Positions 31,803 to 39,633 of a DNA stretch of 45,282 bases are shown here, one piece after another (position 1 is the first letter of the stretch; every line of letters starts with the position of its first letter). Made by a program: the position numbers and the translations under genes. Origin of the DNA: Saprospiraceae bacterium (GTDB taxonomy: Bacteria; Bacteroidota; Bacteroidia; Chitinophagales; Saprospiraceae); assembly GCA_013140975.1 (NCBI GenBank), contig JABFRV010000031.1, positions 1-45,282 of the forward strand, read 5' to 3'. The notes below the pieces were generated by a model. It did no database searches and was not told the origin of the DNA. It worked only from the letters and a program-made list of their open reading frames with translations.

Positions 31803-32393
31803 TTAATACTTGGAGTATTTGCTCACAATACTCAAATATTGAATTCCATTTTTTAAGTATAAGTAATCTGCCTCCAAACCGGAACCCGTTGTTTCAAATT
31901 CTATGGTAAGTAAAAAATAAACTTTAGCAGCACTTTCTTCAAATACTTGTTTTAAACCAAGTTCACGAGTACTTTCCCTTATATTGTTTGGTATATCAAT
32001 CAGCAGACCCTGATGCATAATTATTTCATCATTTCCAAGAAATATGTCCCAAAGAGCCTCTCCTTTTATCTTCATAGGTTTTGTTTGACCTGAAGCTTTA
32101 TCTGTTGTAAAAAACGAGTATCTTACTTTCATGTGTTCAGATGCACATATTTGGTCCACAGTACCTCCAATTATAAATCGAACATTATTGCCAGAGTATT
32201 CGTAGTATAAAGTACTTGGCAATTGATCCTCTGCATAATTAATTCTTTTTAGTTCATTAAAACTTCCATCTATAATTACTTCATTAATATATTCACTATA
32301 ACCATTATCACAGGCTCCATCTTTTTTCGTACAAGCTGTAATAATTAATATATAGCTGAACAAAGTAATTGTTTTAAAAATATGTTTTTTCAT
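31803..32393 (-). CDS. Hypothetical lipoprotein
   Basis: 196 residues. The N-terminus has a signal peptide with lipobox I-T-A-C (Cys21), followed by TKKDGACDNGYSEYINEV, so the protein is probably membrane-anchored and exported. The mature part is beta-rich without a recognisable motif (VIDGSFNELKRINYAEDQL, YEYSGNNVRFIIGGTVDQIC, LLTIEFETTGSG). It is preceded by a 164-nt structured repeat, also found upstream of the cupin gene, at nearly the same distance from the start codon. Function is unknown. Confidence 0.65.
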   Translation of the reverse strand: MKKHIFKTITLFSYILIITACTKKDGACDNGYSEYINEVIIDGSFNELKRINYAEDQLPSTLYYEYSGNNVRFIIGGTVDQICASEHMKVRYSFFTTDKASGQTKPMKIKGEALWDIFLGNDEIIMHQGLLIDIPNNIRESTRELGLKQVFEESAAKVYFLLTIEFETTGSGLEADYLYLKNGIQYLSIVSKYSKY

Positions 32394-32473
32394 AATAATA
32401 ATATTTTAATAAATTATTTAACTAATATGTTAGATCTAAAATGCATTGAATCTTTGTAAAATTTAATTCAACC

Positions 32474-32637
32474 GGGCACAAGTTGCAGACTAGTGCAGAC
32501 ATGTATAGCGGAAAAGTAAGGAACGTACGGATTTTTAGGATGAACGTAGCAAAGTTACGAACTAACAATCGCATGACAATGCGATGGCAAAGTGAAGCGC
32601 GTAAGCGCTTGACCCTATGACTTAAACAAATTTCTCA
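32474..32637 (-). repeat. Structured repeat, copy A
   Basis: This is a 164-nt segment that aligns without a gap to 33426-33589 with 29 differences (82% identity). On the plus strand it contains AAGCGC-GTAA-GCGCTT and ATCGCAT-GACA-ATGCGAT hairpins and near-complementary ends (GGG..CAAG with CTTG.CCC). Read on the minus strand its start encodes R-N-L-F-K-S-stop, matching the end of the LytTR regulator at copy B. It lies 80 nt upstream of the lipoprotein ATG at 32393, in the same orientation as copy B. Confidence 0.75.
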
Positions 32638-32795
32638 CATTATACAACATATTTAAACCTACTCCATTCCGTATAATGCCAATGTAATAGTGTATCAGCA
32701 TAATGCAATTGGGCATTAGTGAATATACATCCTTACTTGCCTTTATCGCAATATCAAGAATTCCTTCATGAATAGTTTAAAGGGCTTAAAAATAT

Positions 32796-32848
32796 TTATA
32801 ATAAAAGTCATTCCTGAATATTATATAACAATTATATTCAGAAATGAC
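32796..32848 (-). terminator. Terminator of the cupin gene
   Basis: On the minus strand a long stem GTCATT-C/T-CTGAATAT (14 bp paired, one mismatch; 32807-32821 with the arm ending at 32848) closes a loop of about 12 nt and is followed by TTTTATTATAAATATTTTT. It lies 40 nt past the cupin stop. Confidence 0.75.
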
Positions 32849-32887
32849 CTTTCTCTTTAGGAAATCAACTTAATAAGAGTCTATGTT

Positions 32888-33343
32888 TTATTTGTTTGTA
32901 TTACTTTTTGCATAATCCAACATACCTTGAAAATCAACAACAACCACTGGTTCATTACCAATTACCCATGCATCATGACCTTCAGGTAGTAATGAAACAT
33001 CCCCGGGAAAACAATCAATTATTTGGCCATCGTCCATTTGTATACGTAAGTGACCGGCTAAGTGATACTGGAAATGTGGTGCCAAGCAACTGTTTGTTTT
33101 AGCAGTTTCTTTAATTGACGTAGACCATTTCCAACCCGGTTGAAACGTAGCTTTACCTAACATAGCGCCACCAATGCTCACCAAATCTACTTTTCCCAAT
33201 GGGAATTCACGGGTTTCAGCAGGTGTCGAAAAACTCACCTTTTCAGCTTTTTCTTTCAATTGTTTTTCTTTCCAATTTGCACCAACTTTTAAGGAAATTA
33301 AAACACAACAGACTAAAGTAAATAAAGCAATTTTCTTTTTCAT
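32888..33343 (-). CDS. Secreted cupin-domain protein
   Basis: 151 residues. A signal peptide (KIALFTLVCCVLISLKVGA) is followed by a single cupin barrel: FPLGKVDLVSIGGAMLGKATFQPGWKWSTSI, then SCLAPHFQYHLAGHLRIQMDDG and CFPGDVSLLPEGHDAWVIG. Metal-binding positions are partly present (Q-P-G-W-K-W in strand 3, H-F-Q-Y-H, and H in EGHDAW). Bacteroidota have related exported cupins annotated only by fold; ligand and activity are unknown. It sits between the two copies of the structured repeat and has its own terminator, so it is a separate unit from the lipoprotein genes and the two-component system upstream. Confidence 0.75.
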   Translation of the reverse strand: MKKKIALFTLVCCVLISLKVGANWKEKQLKEKAEKVSFSTPAETREFPLGKVDLVSIGGAMLGKATFQPGWKWSTSIKETAKTNSCLAPHFQYHLAGHLRIQMDDGQIIDCFPGDVSLLPEGHDAWVIGNEPVVVVDFQGMLDYAKSNTNK

Positions 33344-33425
33344 AATAAAAATATTTTATTGGATTAATCAAATAATTGGTTGTGATTTGAAATTTATTAA
33401 AGCAATTTCAAATTCTATTTCAGCA

Positions 33426-33589
33426 GGGCACAAGTTGCAATATAGTTTCTGTATGAATATGGGAAAAGTAAGGAGCGTAAGGATTTTTAAGATGAACGTA
33501 GCGAAGTTACGAAGTAACCATCGCATGGACAAGCGATTGAGAAGTGAAGCGCGTAAGCGCTTGGCCCTAAGACTTAAACAAGTTTTTCA
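33426..33589 (-). repeat. Structured repeat, copy B, overlapping the end of the response regulator gene
   Basis: Copy of the segment at 32474-32637 (82% identical, no gaps). Plus-strand hairpins are AAGCGC-GTAA-GCGCTT (33547-33562), GTTAC-GAA-GTAAC and ATCGC/GCGAT; the ends GGGC-a-CAAG (33426-33434) and CTTGGCCC (33560-33567) can pair with one bulge. The regulator's stop codon (33567-33569) and its last seven codons lie inside the repeat. It ends 82 nt upstream of the cupin ATG. Confidence 0.75.
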
Positions 33590-34403
33590 AAAAATCGAAC
33601 TTACTTCCGCTTATCAGGTCCTTGTGTTGATTGTTTAATAAAAACTTATGCAGGCCGCGACTGAATCGATGCGATACGGTTAGACTTTCGTTTGTTTTTA
33701 GTTTAACTGATTTGTCCTGGTGATTATATTGGCTTAGATGCAAGATATTTAAAAGGCAACTCTTACTGATTTGAAAAAAATCAGGATTCCCTGTAAACAG
33801 TTCAACATAATGCCCTAAATGTTTTGTAGAGTGTAAGACTTTCCCGGTTGACATATGAACATGTGACATATTTTCATCAGCTTGTATATAAACGATCTGT
33901 TGCAAATCAACCAACTCGATAACTCCTTTTGGCAAAGCGATGGCTATAGATTTGAGTGATTGAATGTCACCTCGCATCAACTGAAGTAAAAATCCGACCT
34001 GAGTCTGTTGATTTTGTTGCATCGTTGTCTTTTTGTCCAAAAACCTCTTAACGGCTGCTTCAATATCCGGTGTGTCAAATGGTTTAGTGACAAAATCAAG
34101 GCAGGCAAACTGAATTGCCTTGAGTGCATTTTCAAAACTACCATGTGCTGTAATAAATACAAGTTCCGGAAGTTTATGACCTTCCTTAAATAATTTTTCC
34201 AAAGCTTCAAAAATTGTTCCTTCTCGTAACTGTATATCTAAAAAGGCAAGATCAACTTTCTCATTCTTCAATGCGCGATAAGCATCATCCACTGTTTGAG
34301 CAAGTTCAATTACAGTTACAGGTACTGATAATTGAGCAAGAGTATATTTTAACGTTTGAATAATGTCACTGTTGTCCTCTATGATGGCTGCATTAATATT
34401 CAT
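33567..34403 (-). CDS. LytTR-type response regulator
   Basis: 278 residues. The receiver domain (1-125) has the acidic pair Glu9-Asp10, the phospho-acceptor Asp56 in LAFLDIQLREG, Thr/Ala in FITAHGS and Lys in VTKPFD. A LytTR DNA-binding domain (~165-255) follows: ELVDLQQIVYIQADENMSHVHM, GKVLHSTKHLGHYVELF, FFQISKSCLLNILHLSQY, SLTVSHRFSRGLHKFL. A ~22-residue tail follows the usual end of LytTR, and its last residues (NLFKS) are encoded by the structured repeat copy B. Its start overlaps the histidine kinase stop by 4 nt, so the two are coupled and form a two-component system. Confidence 0.93.
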   Translation of the reverse strand: MNINAAIIEDNSDIIQTLKYTLAQLSVPVTVIELAQTVDDAYRALKNEKVDLAFLDIQLREGTIFEALEKLFKEGHKLPELVFITAHGSFENALKAIQFACLDFVTKPFDTPDIEAAVKRFLDKKTTMQQNQQTQVGFLLQLMRGDIQSLKSIAIALPKGVIELVDLQQIVYIQADENMSHVHMSTGKVLHSTKHLGHYVELFTGNPDFFQISKSCLLNILHLSQYNHQDKSVKLKTNESLTVSHRFSRGLHKFLLNNQHKDLISGSKFDFLKNLFKS

Positions 34404-37333
34404 TCTTCTTCTTTTATTATTATTTGAACAATGGTACCTTTCGGTATTCGTGCTTTCGTTTCAATACTGATATTGTATCCCAATTCATTCAGTAGCTCAA
34501 TTCGCTCACGGATTATTTTAGAACCCAAAGACTCGTGTGTATGAAATGCATTTTTTTGCAACTCCTGAGCCTTTTCTATTCCTATCCCGTCATCTTCTAT
34601 AACACATGATAATGAGCCTTTAAACAAACTGAATTTGACCCATAAATTTCCACTTTCTTTCTGTAATAACAGACCATGTTTTATAGAATTTTCAACAAAA
34701 GGTTGTAAAAGCATTGGAGGCAAACTGTGGTTATCTGGATTCAATTCAGGGGAGATCTCAAAATAATACTCAAAATGTGAATCGTTTTTGTTGTGTTCAA
34801 ACTCGACGAATGCTCGGAGCAATTCGATTTCTGTGCTCAAGGGAATTTCATATTCGGTATGACCCGCAGTTAAGTTATTTCCTTTGTATGAAGCTGTCAA
34901 AAAATTCCGTAACAGTCTGGATAAGGCGACAATATTACGACTGGCTTCTTCTTTTTTTTCAAAGATCACCTTGTGTTGGATACTTGCAAGAACATTGAAA
35001 ATAAAATGTGGATTTAACTGTGCCAATAAAAGTTGTGATCGCAGGTACTTAGCTTCTTCTAATTGAGATTCATAACGTTTTCGTTCTATTCGTTGTCTGA
35101 TAAAATAAATTGCACTAAGCGCTAATAGAAATACTGTTAGACCTATAGTAACAGGTGGAAACCAGGCTGCGCGATAGAACGGTAAGTGTACAGAAAAGTT
35201 CATAAAGTCTATCTTGCTATGTTCAGGAAGTTTGTCAGTTGGTCCTGCTCTTACTTCGAATTTGTAAGTTCCTGAGTTTAAATCTTTCAAGATGACCTGA
35301 CTTTCTTCCTGCCATTCAGACCATTCGCCATTATTGAGTCTGTACTGATATTTGGTTATCAAGGGTCTTGTGAAACCAATTCCATCGAAACGTATCACAA
35401 CATTCGCTACCCCATTCAATATTTTCAAAATCGATTTATCATATTCGAATGATAATCCTTGGTCGTTAACATGAGTAATTTTTACTCCTAATTGTTGATC
35501 TATGTTTGTCAATTTCGATGGATCCAGGCGATCGACTGTAGTGGAAGAACAAATCCAAATAAAGCCTTTCGAATCCTTATACATTCCGGTAAATCCGGGA
35601 TCAATTCCAAGATAACCATTGGACGCATTGTAAGATTGAAAGCTGGGAATACCGGATTTCAAAAACTGATCCGTATCCAAAATATACAAACCATCTTTAG
35701 TAGCAAGTAAAAGTTTATTGTTATCCAATTCAATCATGGATTTTACCATACTGTGCAATACATCGCTCTTCACAGGAAGAATAGAATCCATATTATAATC
35801 GTAATACATCAAACCATTATCTCCACCTAACCAAAAATTAGATTTAGAATCCAGTAAGCTGCAATAAACTCCCTGACAGGGCAGCTTTGAATTTTTGAAA
35901 GTATAATTATTAATTACACCTGTTTCAATATTTAGTTTGCTGACACCGGTATAACTGCCAAGCCAAAAATCTCCGTTCTTATCACAACCGATATTTTGAA
36001 TATAATGATTTTCATGAATACCCTCTTTTATTCCAAAATATTTAAGACTGTCAGGTTGCTTCAAAATATATACACCGTCTGTAACACCTAAAATGATACG
36101 ATCATATTTCGAATCATAATATATTGAAAATACGGTTTTATTTTTTAAGAGCATTCGAACTTGCTTTCCATCATGGATTTCCAAACCATTTGCAGTGGCG
36201 AAATACAATCGTCCATCCTTGTCTTTGGCAGAACCGGCAAAGTAATTTTGATATGGACTAAATTTATTGGAAGTAATCTTATTGGAATTAGATTTCATCT
36301 GGAACATTCCGCTCCCATAAGTACCAAAAAAAATATTATTTTCATTATCTTCCAGCATGGTCCAGACATTAGAAACTTGGTTTACTGGTACAGAATAAAA
36401 CGCATTACTATAAGTATGAGCTAAGCCATTCTCTGATCCAATCCAAAATTGATTAAATGCGTCAATTTCTACATCATGCGTTATTGAAAATTCATGTTGA
36501 AATATTATTCTTCCCGATCCTAAATCAGGTAAGTAAAGTTTATTTCTAAATGAACTCCAGATCATGTTTTCTTGCAAGTCACATATTCCACGATTTATGT
36601 TAATATTATCCATCGTGGCAACAGGAATCATTTGATCACCCATGAGTTTAAAATAAGCTAACGACCGGTTGTCTTGAAAGGAGTCATTCATAAATAATGC
36701 CTTACTTTCCAAATCACTGTTACCTACATAAATAAAATATCCTGCATTGTTAACTATTCGCAATGTGTTATTTCTAATTTCATAAATATTTCCTTCTGAA
36801 AGCAATAAACAACGGTCATTAGGTTTGTCGTATTGAAAAACCAGGCTTCCCTTTTTTTCAACGACTGTATAATATTTTCCATTTCTCAATTCATATAATG
36901 CAGAATTCGAATACCGCTCACAGACCCAAATAGAATTATTTCTATCTACTGCTAAATCAAATACGACGCTGGTAAAAGCTTTGGGATAAGAAGTAAATTT
37001 CTCTCCGTTGAAAATACAAACTCCGTTGTAAGTTAAAATAACAAGATTGCCCGCTGTATCTTCTTTGATCTCATGAATGCGATTATGCAACAGTCCATCA
37101 GATTCAGTATAGACTGTAAATTTTTCTCCATCAAACTTGTTTAATCCGTTTCGGGTTCCAATCCATAGATATCCCCTACGGTCTATATGCAAAGATGATA
37201 TCTTCATTTGAGATAGTCCATCGCGCATAGTGTATAGGTGATAAGCAGGAGCTTGTGCCAGCAAGCAGCTACTGACTACAATGAAAACTATGCTAAAATG
37301 AAATTTCAAAATAAAGAATAGGCTATGTGACAC
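34400..37333 (-). CDS. Two-component propeller sensor histidine kinase (LytS-type His_kinase)
   Basis: 977 residues. A signal segment (FSIVFIVVSSCLLAQAP) is followed by a periplasmic beta-propeller of regulator-type repeats (YLWIGTRNGLNKFDG, IWVCERYSNSALYEL, FWLGSYTGVSKLN, FWLGGDNGLMYYD; ~25-640). A Y_Y_Y domain (YRLNNGEWSEWQ, ~660-715) and one transmembrane helix (~722-742) come next, then a His_kinase domain (phospho-acceptor His776 in LNPHFIFN) and HATPase_c (ENSIKHGL, DDGIGIE). The ligand is probably an extracellular solute, often a polysaccharide in this architecture, but this is not determined. The start is GTG 37333, consistent with the promoter element 20 nt upstream. Confidence 0.92.
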   Translation of the reverse strand: MSHSLFFILKFHFSIVFIVVSSCLLAQAPAYHLYTMRDGLSQMKISSLHIDRRGYLWIGTRNGLNKFDGEKFTVYTESDGLLHNRIHEIKEDTAGNLVILTYNGVCIFNGEKFTSYPKAFTSVVFDLAVDRNNSIWVCERYSNSALYELRNGKYYTVVEKKGSLVFQYDKPNDRCLLLSEGNIYEIRNNTLRIVNNAGYFIYVGNSDLESKALFMNDSFQDNRSLAYFKLMGDQMIPVATMDNININRGICDLQENMIWSSFRNKLYLPDLGSGRIIFQHEFSITHDVEIDAFNQFWIGSENGLAHTYSNAFYSVPVNQVSNVWTMLEDNENNIFFGTYGSGMFQMKSNSNKITSNKFSPYQNYFAGSAKDKDGRLYFATANGLEIHDGKQVRMLLKNKTVFSIYYDSKYDRIILGVTDGVYILKQPDSLKYFGIKEGIHENHYIQNIGCDKNGDFWLGSYTGVSKLNIETGVINNYTFKNSKLPCQGVYCSLLDSKSNFWLGGDNGLMYYDYNMDSILPVKSDVLHSMVKSMIELDNNKLLLATKDGLYILDTDQFLKSGIPSFQSYNASNGYLGIDPGFTGMYKDSKGFIWICSSTTVDRLDPSKLTNIDQQLGVKITHVNDQGLSFEYDKSILKILNGVANVVIRFDGIGFTRPLITKYQYRLNNGEWSEWQEESQVILKDLNSGTYKFEVRAGPTDKLPEHSKIDFMNFSVHLPFYRAAWFPPVTIGLTVFLLALSAIYFIRQRIERKRYESQLEEAKYLRSQLLLAQLNPHFIFNVLASIQHKVIFEKKEEASRNIVALSRLLRNFLTASYKGNNLTAGHTEYEIPLSTEIELLRAFVEFEHNKNDSHFEYYFEISPELNPDNHSLPPMLLQPFVENSIKHGLLLQKESGNLWVKFSLFKGSLSCVIEDDGIGIEKAQELQKNAFHTHESLGSKIIRERIELLNELGYNISIETKARIPKGTIVQIIIKEEE

Positions 37334-37352
37334 CGTTTCAATGCGGATAGTA

Positions 37353-37360
37353 CAAACTTA
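37353..37360 (-). promoter_or_regulatory. TAnnTTTG -7 element for the two-component operon
   Basis: TAAGTTTG on the minus strand ends 20 nt upstream of the GTG start at 37333 and supports that non-ATG start, giving a leader of about 13 nt. Confidence 0.5.
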
Positions 37361-37524
37361 CAAAGATCTGACAATATATCACGCTAGTTATTCCACTCAG
37401 AAAAATTGAGAAACGTCGACCTAAAATTGAATTGAAAAAATAACAAGAAAGGATTAAACCAAATACTTACATTATTAATAGCAATATTCTTACTCGTGTG
37501 CTAAGGCCCTTCCTATCCGTTTTA

Positions 37525-38112
37525 TTAATCCGGAAACTTTAATATCTGTCCCATAGAAAAACACGCCCTGCATCGTGGTTCATATTTATCCTTTTCACCT
37601 AACACGATGGTTTCATCATCATGTGTTAATCGATATGAATGAGTTGCTAAGTTTCCGCAATGCGGGCATATTGCATGTACCTTAGTTATATACTCAGCGA
37701 CAGCTAACAAATCCGGAACAGGACCAAAAGGTTGCCCTTTATAATCCATATCTAAGCCTGCAATTATTACCCTTATTCCTCGCATACAGAGAGTCTGTGC
37801 ATGCTTAGGCAAGTCCCTGTCAAAGAACTGGGCCTCATCAATTCCAACAACTTCAATCCCTCCTTGAACTTCGAGTATCTGTGATGAAAACATGATTGGA
37901 GTAGACATTAAGGCATTGTCATCATGAGAAACTACCTGACGCTCATCATACCTCGTGTCCTCGGTAGGTTTAAATATCTGAACTTTTTGGCTGGCAAACC
38001 GTGCTCTCTTCAATCTCCGGATCAACTCTTCAGTTTTACCACTAAACATAGAACCACATATGACCTCAATCCAGCCACTACGTTGCGATTTAAACCCAGG
38101 TTCTAAAAACAT
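37525..38112 (-). CDS. tdk: Thymidine kinase
   Basis: 195 residues, class II (TK1-like) thymidine kinase. The P-loop [18 protein letters not shown] spans residues 20-37. The catalytic Glu lies in IDEAQFFD (93). Two zinc-binding Cys pairs are visible (HAICPHCGN and RCRACF). It phosphorylates thymidine to dTMP in nucleotide salvage. The ATG at 38112 gives the normal family N-terminus [14 protein letters not shown] after a 12-residue leader. It is divergent from the hypothetical/rhomboid gene pair. Confidence 0.95.
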   Translation of the reverse strand: MFLEPGFKSQRSGWIEVICGSMFSGKTEELIRRLKRARFASQKVQIFKPTEDTRYDERQVVSHDDNALMSTPIMFSSQILEVQGGIEVVGIDEAQFFDRDLPKHAQTLCMRGIRVIIAGLDMDYKGQPFGPVPDLLAVAEYITKVHAICPHCGNLATHSYRLTHDDETIVLGEKDKYEPRCRACFSMGQILKFPD

Positions 38113-38178
38113 TTGGGCTCAAATATCCTTATTTTTTATATATATTTCTTGAAAATGTTAGTTTTGAAGCTCAATTGT

Positions 38179-38186
38179 TATTTTTG
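38179..38186 (+). promoter_or_regulatory. TAnnTTTG -7 element for the hypothetical-rhomboid operon
   Basis: TATTTTTG lies 55 nt upstream of the ATG at 38242 and would drive both genes of the unit. Confidence 0.45.
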
Positions 38187-38241
38187 CGACTTAATAATAA
38201 TTTCCCTAGCGCATTTGCGTTCATAAAAGAAATCATTAAAA

Positions 38242-38862
38242 ATGGATTTTAGCAAGTTAAAAGTCTGGATGAAAAAAATGAATCAAATTCTTGAATTGTA
38301 TCAAGATAATGAAGAGTTTACATCAACCGAAAAAGAATTACTATTGGATTATACCAGAAAGATGAAAGCAGAGATCGATAAACTTCGGGTAGATGAACTT
38401 GAAGAAGAAAATACTGTTGAAGAAATTATTCAACCAATCATTGTAAGCAAGACGATTGCTTCTAAATCACCAACTCTCTCTACGACACCCACACAAGAAT
38501 CGGTAAACAAAGAAACTGTTTCAATCCCTATTGAAACCTCTTCGTCAAATGTTGAATTGTTCCCAGAATTATTTGATCATTTAGAAGTTGTTGATGTCTA
38601 TTCGAAACTTGAATTAAAACCTCTCTCTGATATTAAATTAGGAATGGGCCTTAATGAAAAAATTCTTGCGCAAAACGAATTATTCAATGGAGACAAAACT
38701 GCGTTTGAAGATACAATTCAGAAGCTTAATTCTTGTACTGACTTCTTATCAGCAAAAAAGTATCTCTGTGATTCTGTAATTCCTATTTATAATTGGGTTA
38801 GTCCAACGAAAGAAAAAACTGTCAATTCATTTATAAAGTTAGTTAAAAGAAGACATTTATAA
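38242..38862 (+). CDS. Conserved Bacteroidota hypothetical protein
   Basis: 206 residues, cytoplasmic. It consists of an N-terminal helical region (residues ~1-55, WMKKMNQILELYQDNEEF), a low-complexity acidic/Ser-Thr linker (~55-120), and a C-terminal conserved motif block (DIKLGMGLNEKILAQNELFNGDKTAFEDTIQKLNS ... AKKYL) that I recognise as recurring in uncharacterised Bacteroidota proteins. Function is unknown. Its stop overlaps the start of the rhomboid gene (TAATG), so translation is likely coupled. Confidence 0.65.
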   Translation: MDFSKLKVWMKKMNQILELYQDNEEFTSTEKELLLDYTRKMKAEIDKLRVDELEEENTVEEIIQPIIVSKTIASKSPTLSTTPTQESVNKETVSIPIETSSSNVELFPELFDHLEVVDVYSKLELKPLSDIKLGMGLNEKILAQNELFNGDKTAFEDTIQKLNSCTDFLSAKKYLCDSVIPIYNWVSPTKEKTVNSFIKLVKRRHL

Positions 38863-39590
38863 TGGAAAGCTTTTCGAACCAAAAAGAAAGCCTTCTTTAT
38901 TCTTCAAAAGTTACAATTGGTTTAGGAGCCATAATTATTCTTGTCCATTTGTTAATCACTCTTTTTGACATTGATCGGTCAATGTATAGTATTTATCCTC
39001 GTGATATTAATCAATGGTATGGAATATTTACCGGGCATTTTTTGCATTCCACCTGGACCCATTTATTTTCCAATCTTGCACCGTTATGCCTTACAATGTT
39101 TATGATCTTCTTTTTCTATCAGAGCATTGGCTGGGCGGTGTTTAGTCTTATTTTAATGCTTACGGGATTTGCGGTATTTATGTTTGCAAGAGAATCATCG
39201 CATCTTGGCGCCAGTGGTCTTGTCTATGGTTTAATTTCATTCGTCTTTTTTTCCGGCATTTTTAGAAGGAATGCGAAATCAATAATACTTATGGTTATTG
39301 TTGTCATTCTGTATGGCGGTTATTCAGCTGGACTATTGCCAGTTGATGAAAAAGTATCTTGGGAATCTCATCTATTTGGTGCGTTGACAGGTCTATGGAC
39401 AGCTTTTATTTTTCGCAATTTCCGAGAAAGTGATGAAAAAGAAGTTGCACCTAGCTGGGCGAATGATTCCAATGAGAAGTCATACTTTTTTGAAAGAGAT
39501 ACTTTTGATAAAACACTAGAAGAAAGAAGAAAAGAGGAAGAAGAAAGAAATAAACAATCCCCGGATAATTTTAATAGTACCTATTTTTAA
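38862..39590 (+). CDS. Rhomboid family intramembrane serine protease
   Basis: 242 residues with about six membrane helices. The GxSG motif is HLGASGLVYG with catalytic Ser118; the catalytic His170 lies in SHLFGALTG of the last helix. The H-x-x-x-N pair in TM2 is HLFSNLAP (His67, Asn71). A hydrophilic, charged C-terminal tail of about 60 residues extends into the cytoplasm. It cleaves transmembrane substrates within the inner membrane. It is coupled to the upstream hypothetical protein, a possible partner or substrate by position only. Confidence 0.88.
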   Translation: MESFSNQKESLLYSSKVTIGLGAIIILVHLLITLFDIDRSMYSIYPRDINQWYGIFTGHFLHSTWTHLFSNLAPLCLTMFMIFFFYQSIGWAVFSLILMLTGFAVFMFARESSHLGASGLVYGLISFVFFSGIFRRNAKSIILMVIVVILYGGYSAGLLPVDEKVSWESHLFGALTGLWTAFIFRNFRESDEKEVAPSWANDSNEKSYFFERDTFDKTLEERRKEEEERNKQSPDNFNSTYF

Positions 39591-39633
39591 ATTTATCACA
39601 TAAAAGTAAAGTACTAGTAAAGTGTCGTCTTGT

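Larger units (their letters stand above)
32394..32887. other. 494-bp gene-free region containing repeat copy A and a terminator
   Basis: The right-hand part (32638-32795) shows nothing recognisable. The left-hand part is the AT-rich leader of the lipoprotein gene (32394-32473) followed by repeat copy A (32474-32637). The terminator of the cupin gene occupies 32796-32848. No tRNA or small open frame of convincing quality is present. Confidence 0.6.

Noticed and set aside
33463-33638. Plus-strand basic peptide encoded by the structured repeat (GKVRSVRIF... at copy B, GKVRNVRIF... at copy A)
   Set aside because: The frame is shared by both copies and looks like a peptide family, but substitutions between copies fall at all codon positions, with almost none silent, and copy A stops early. 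This is not the pattern of a conserved protein; nucleotide-level duplication explains it.
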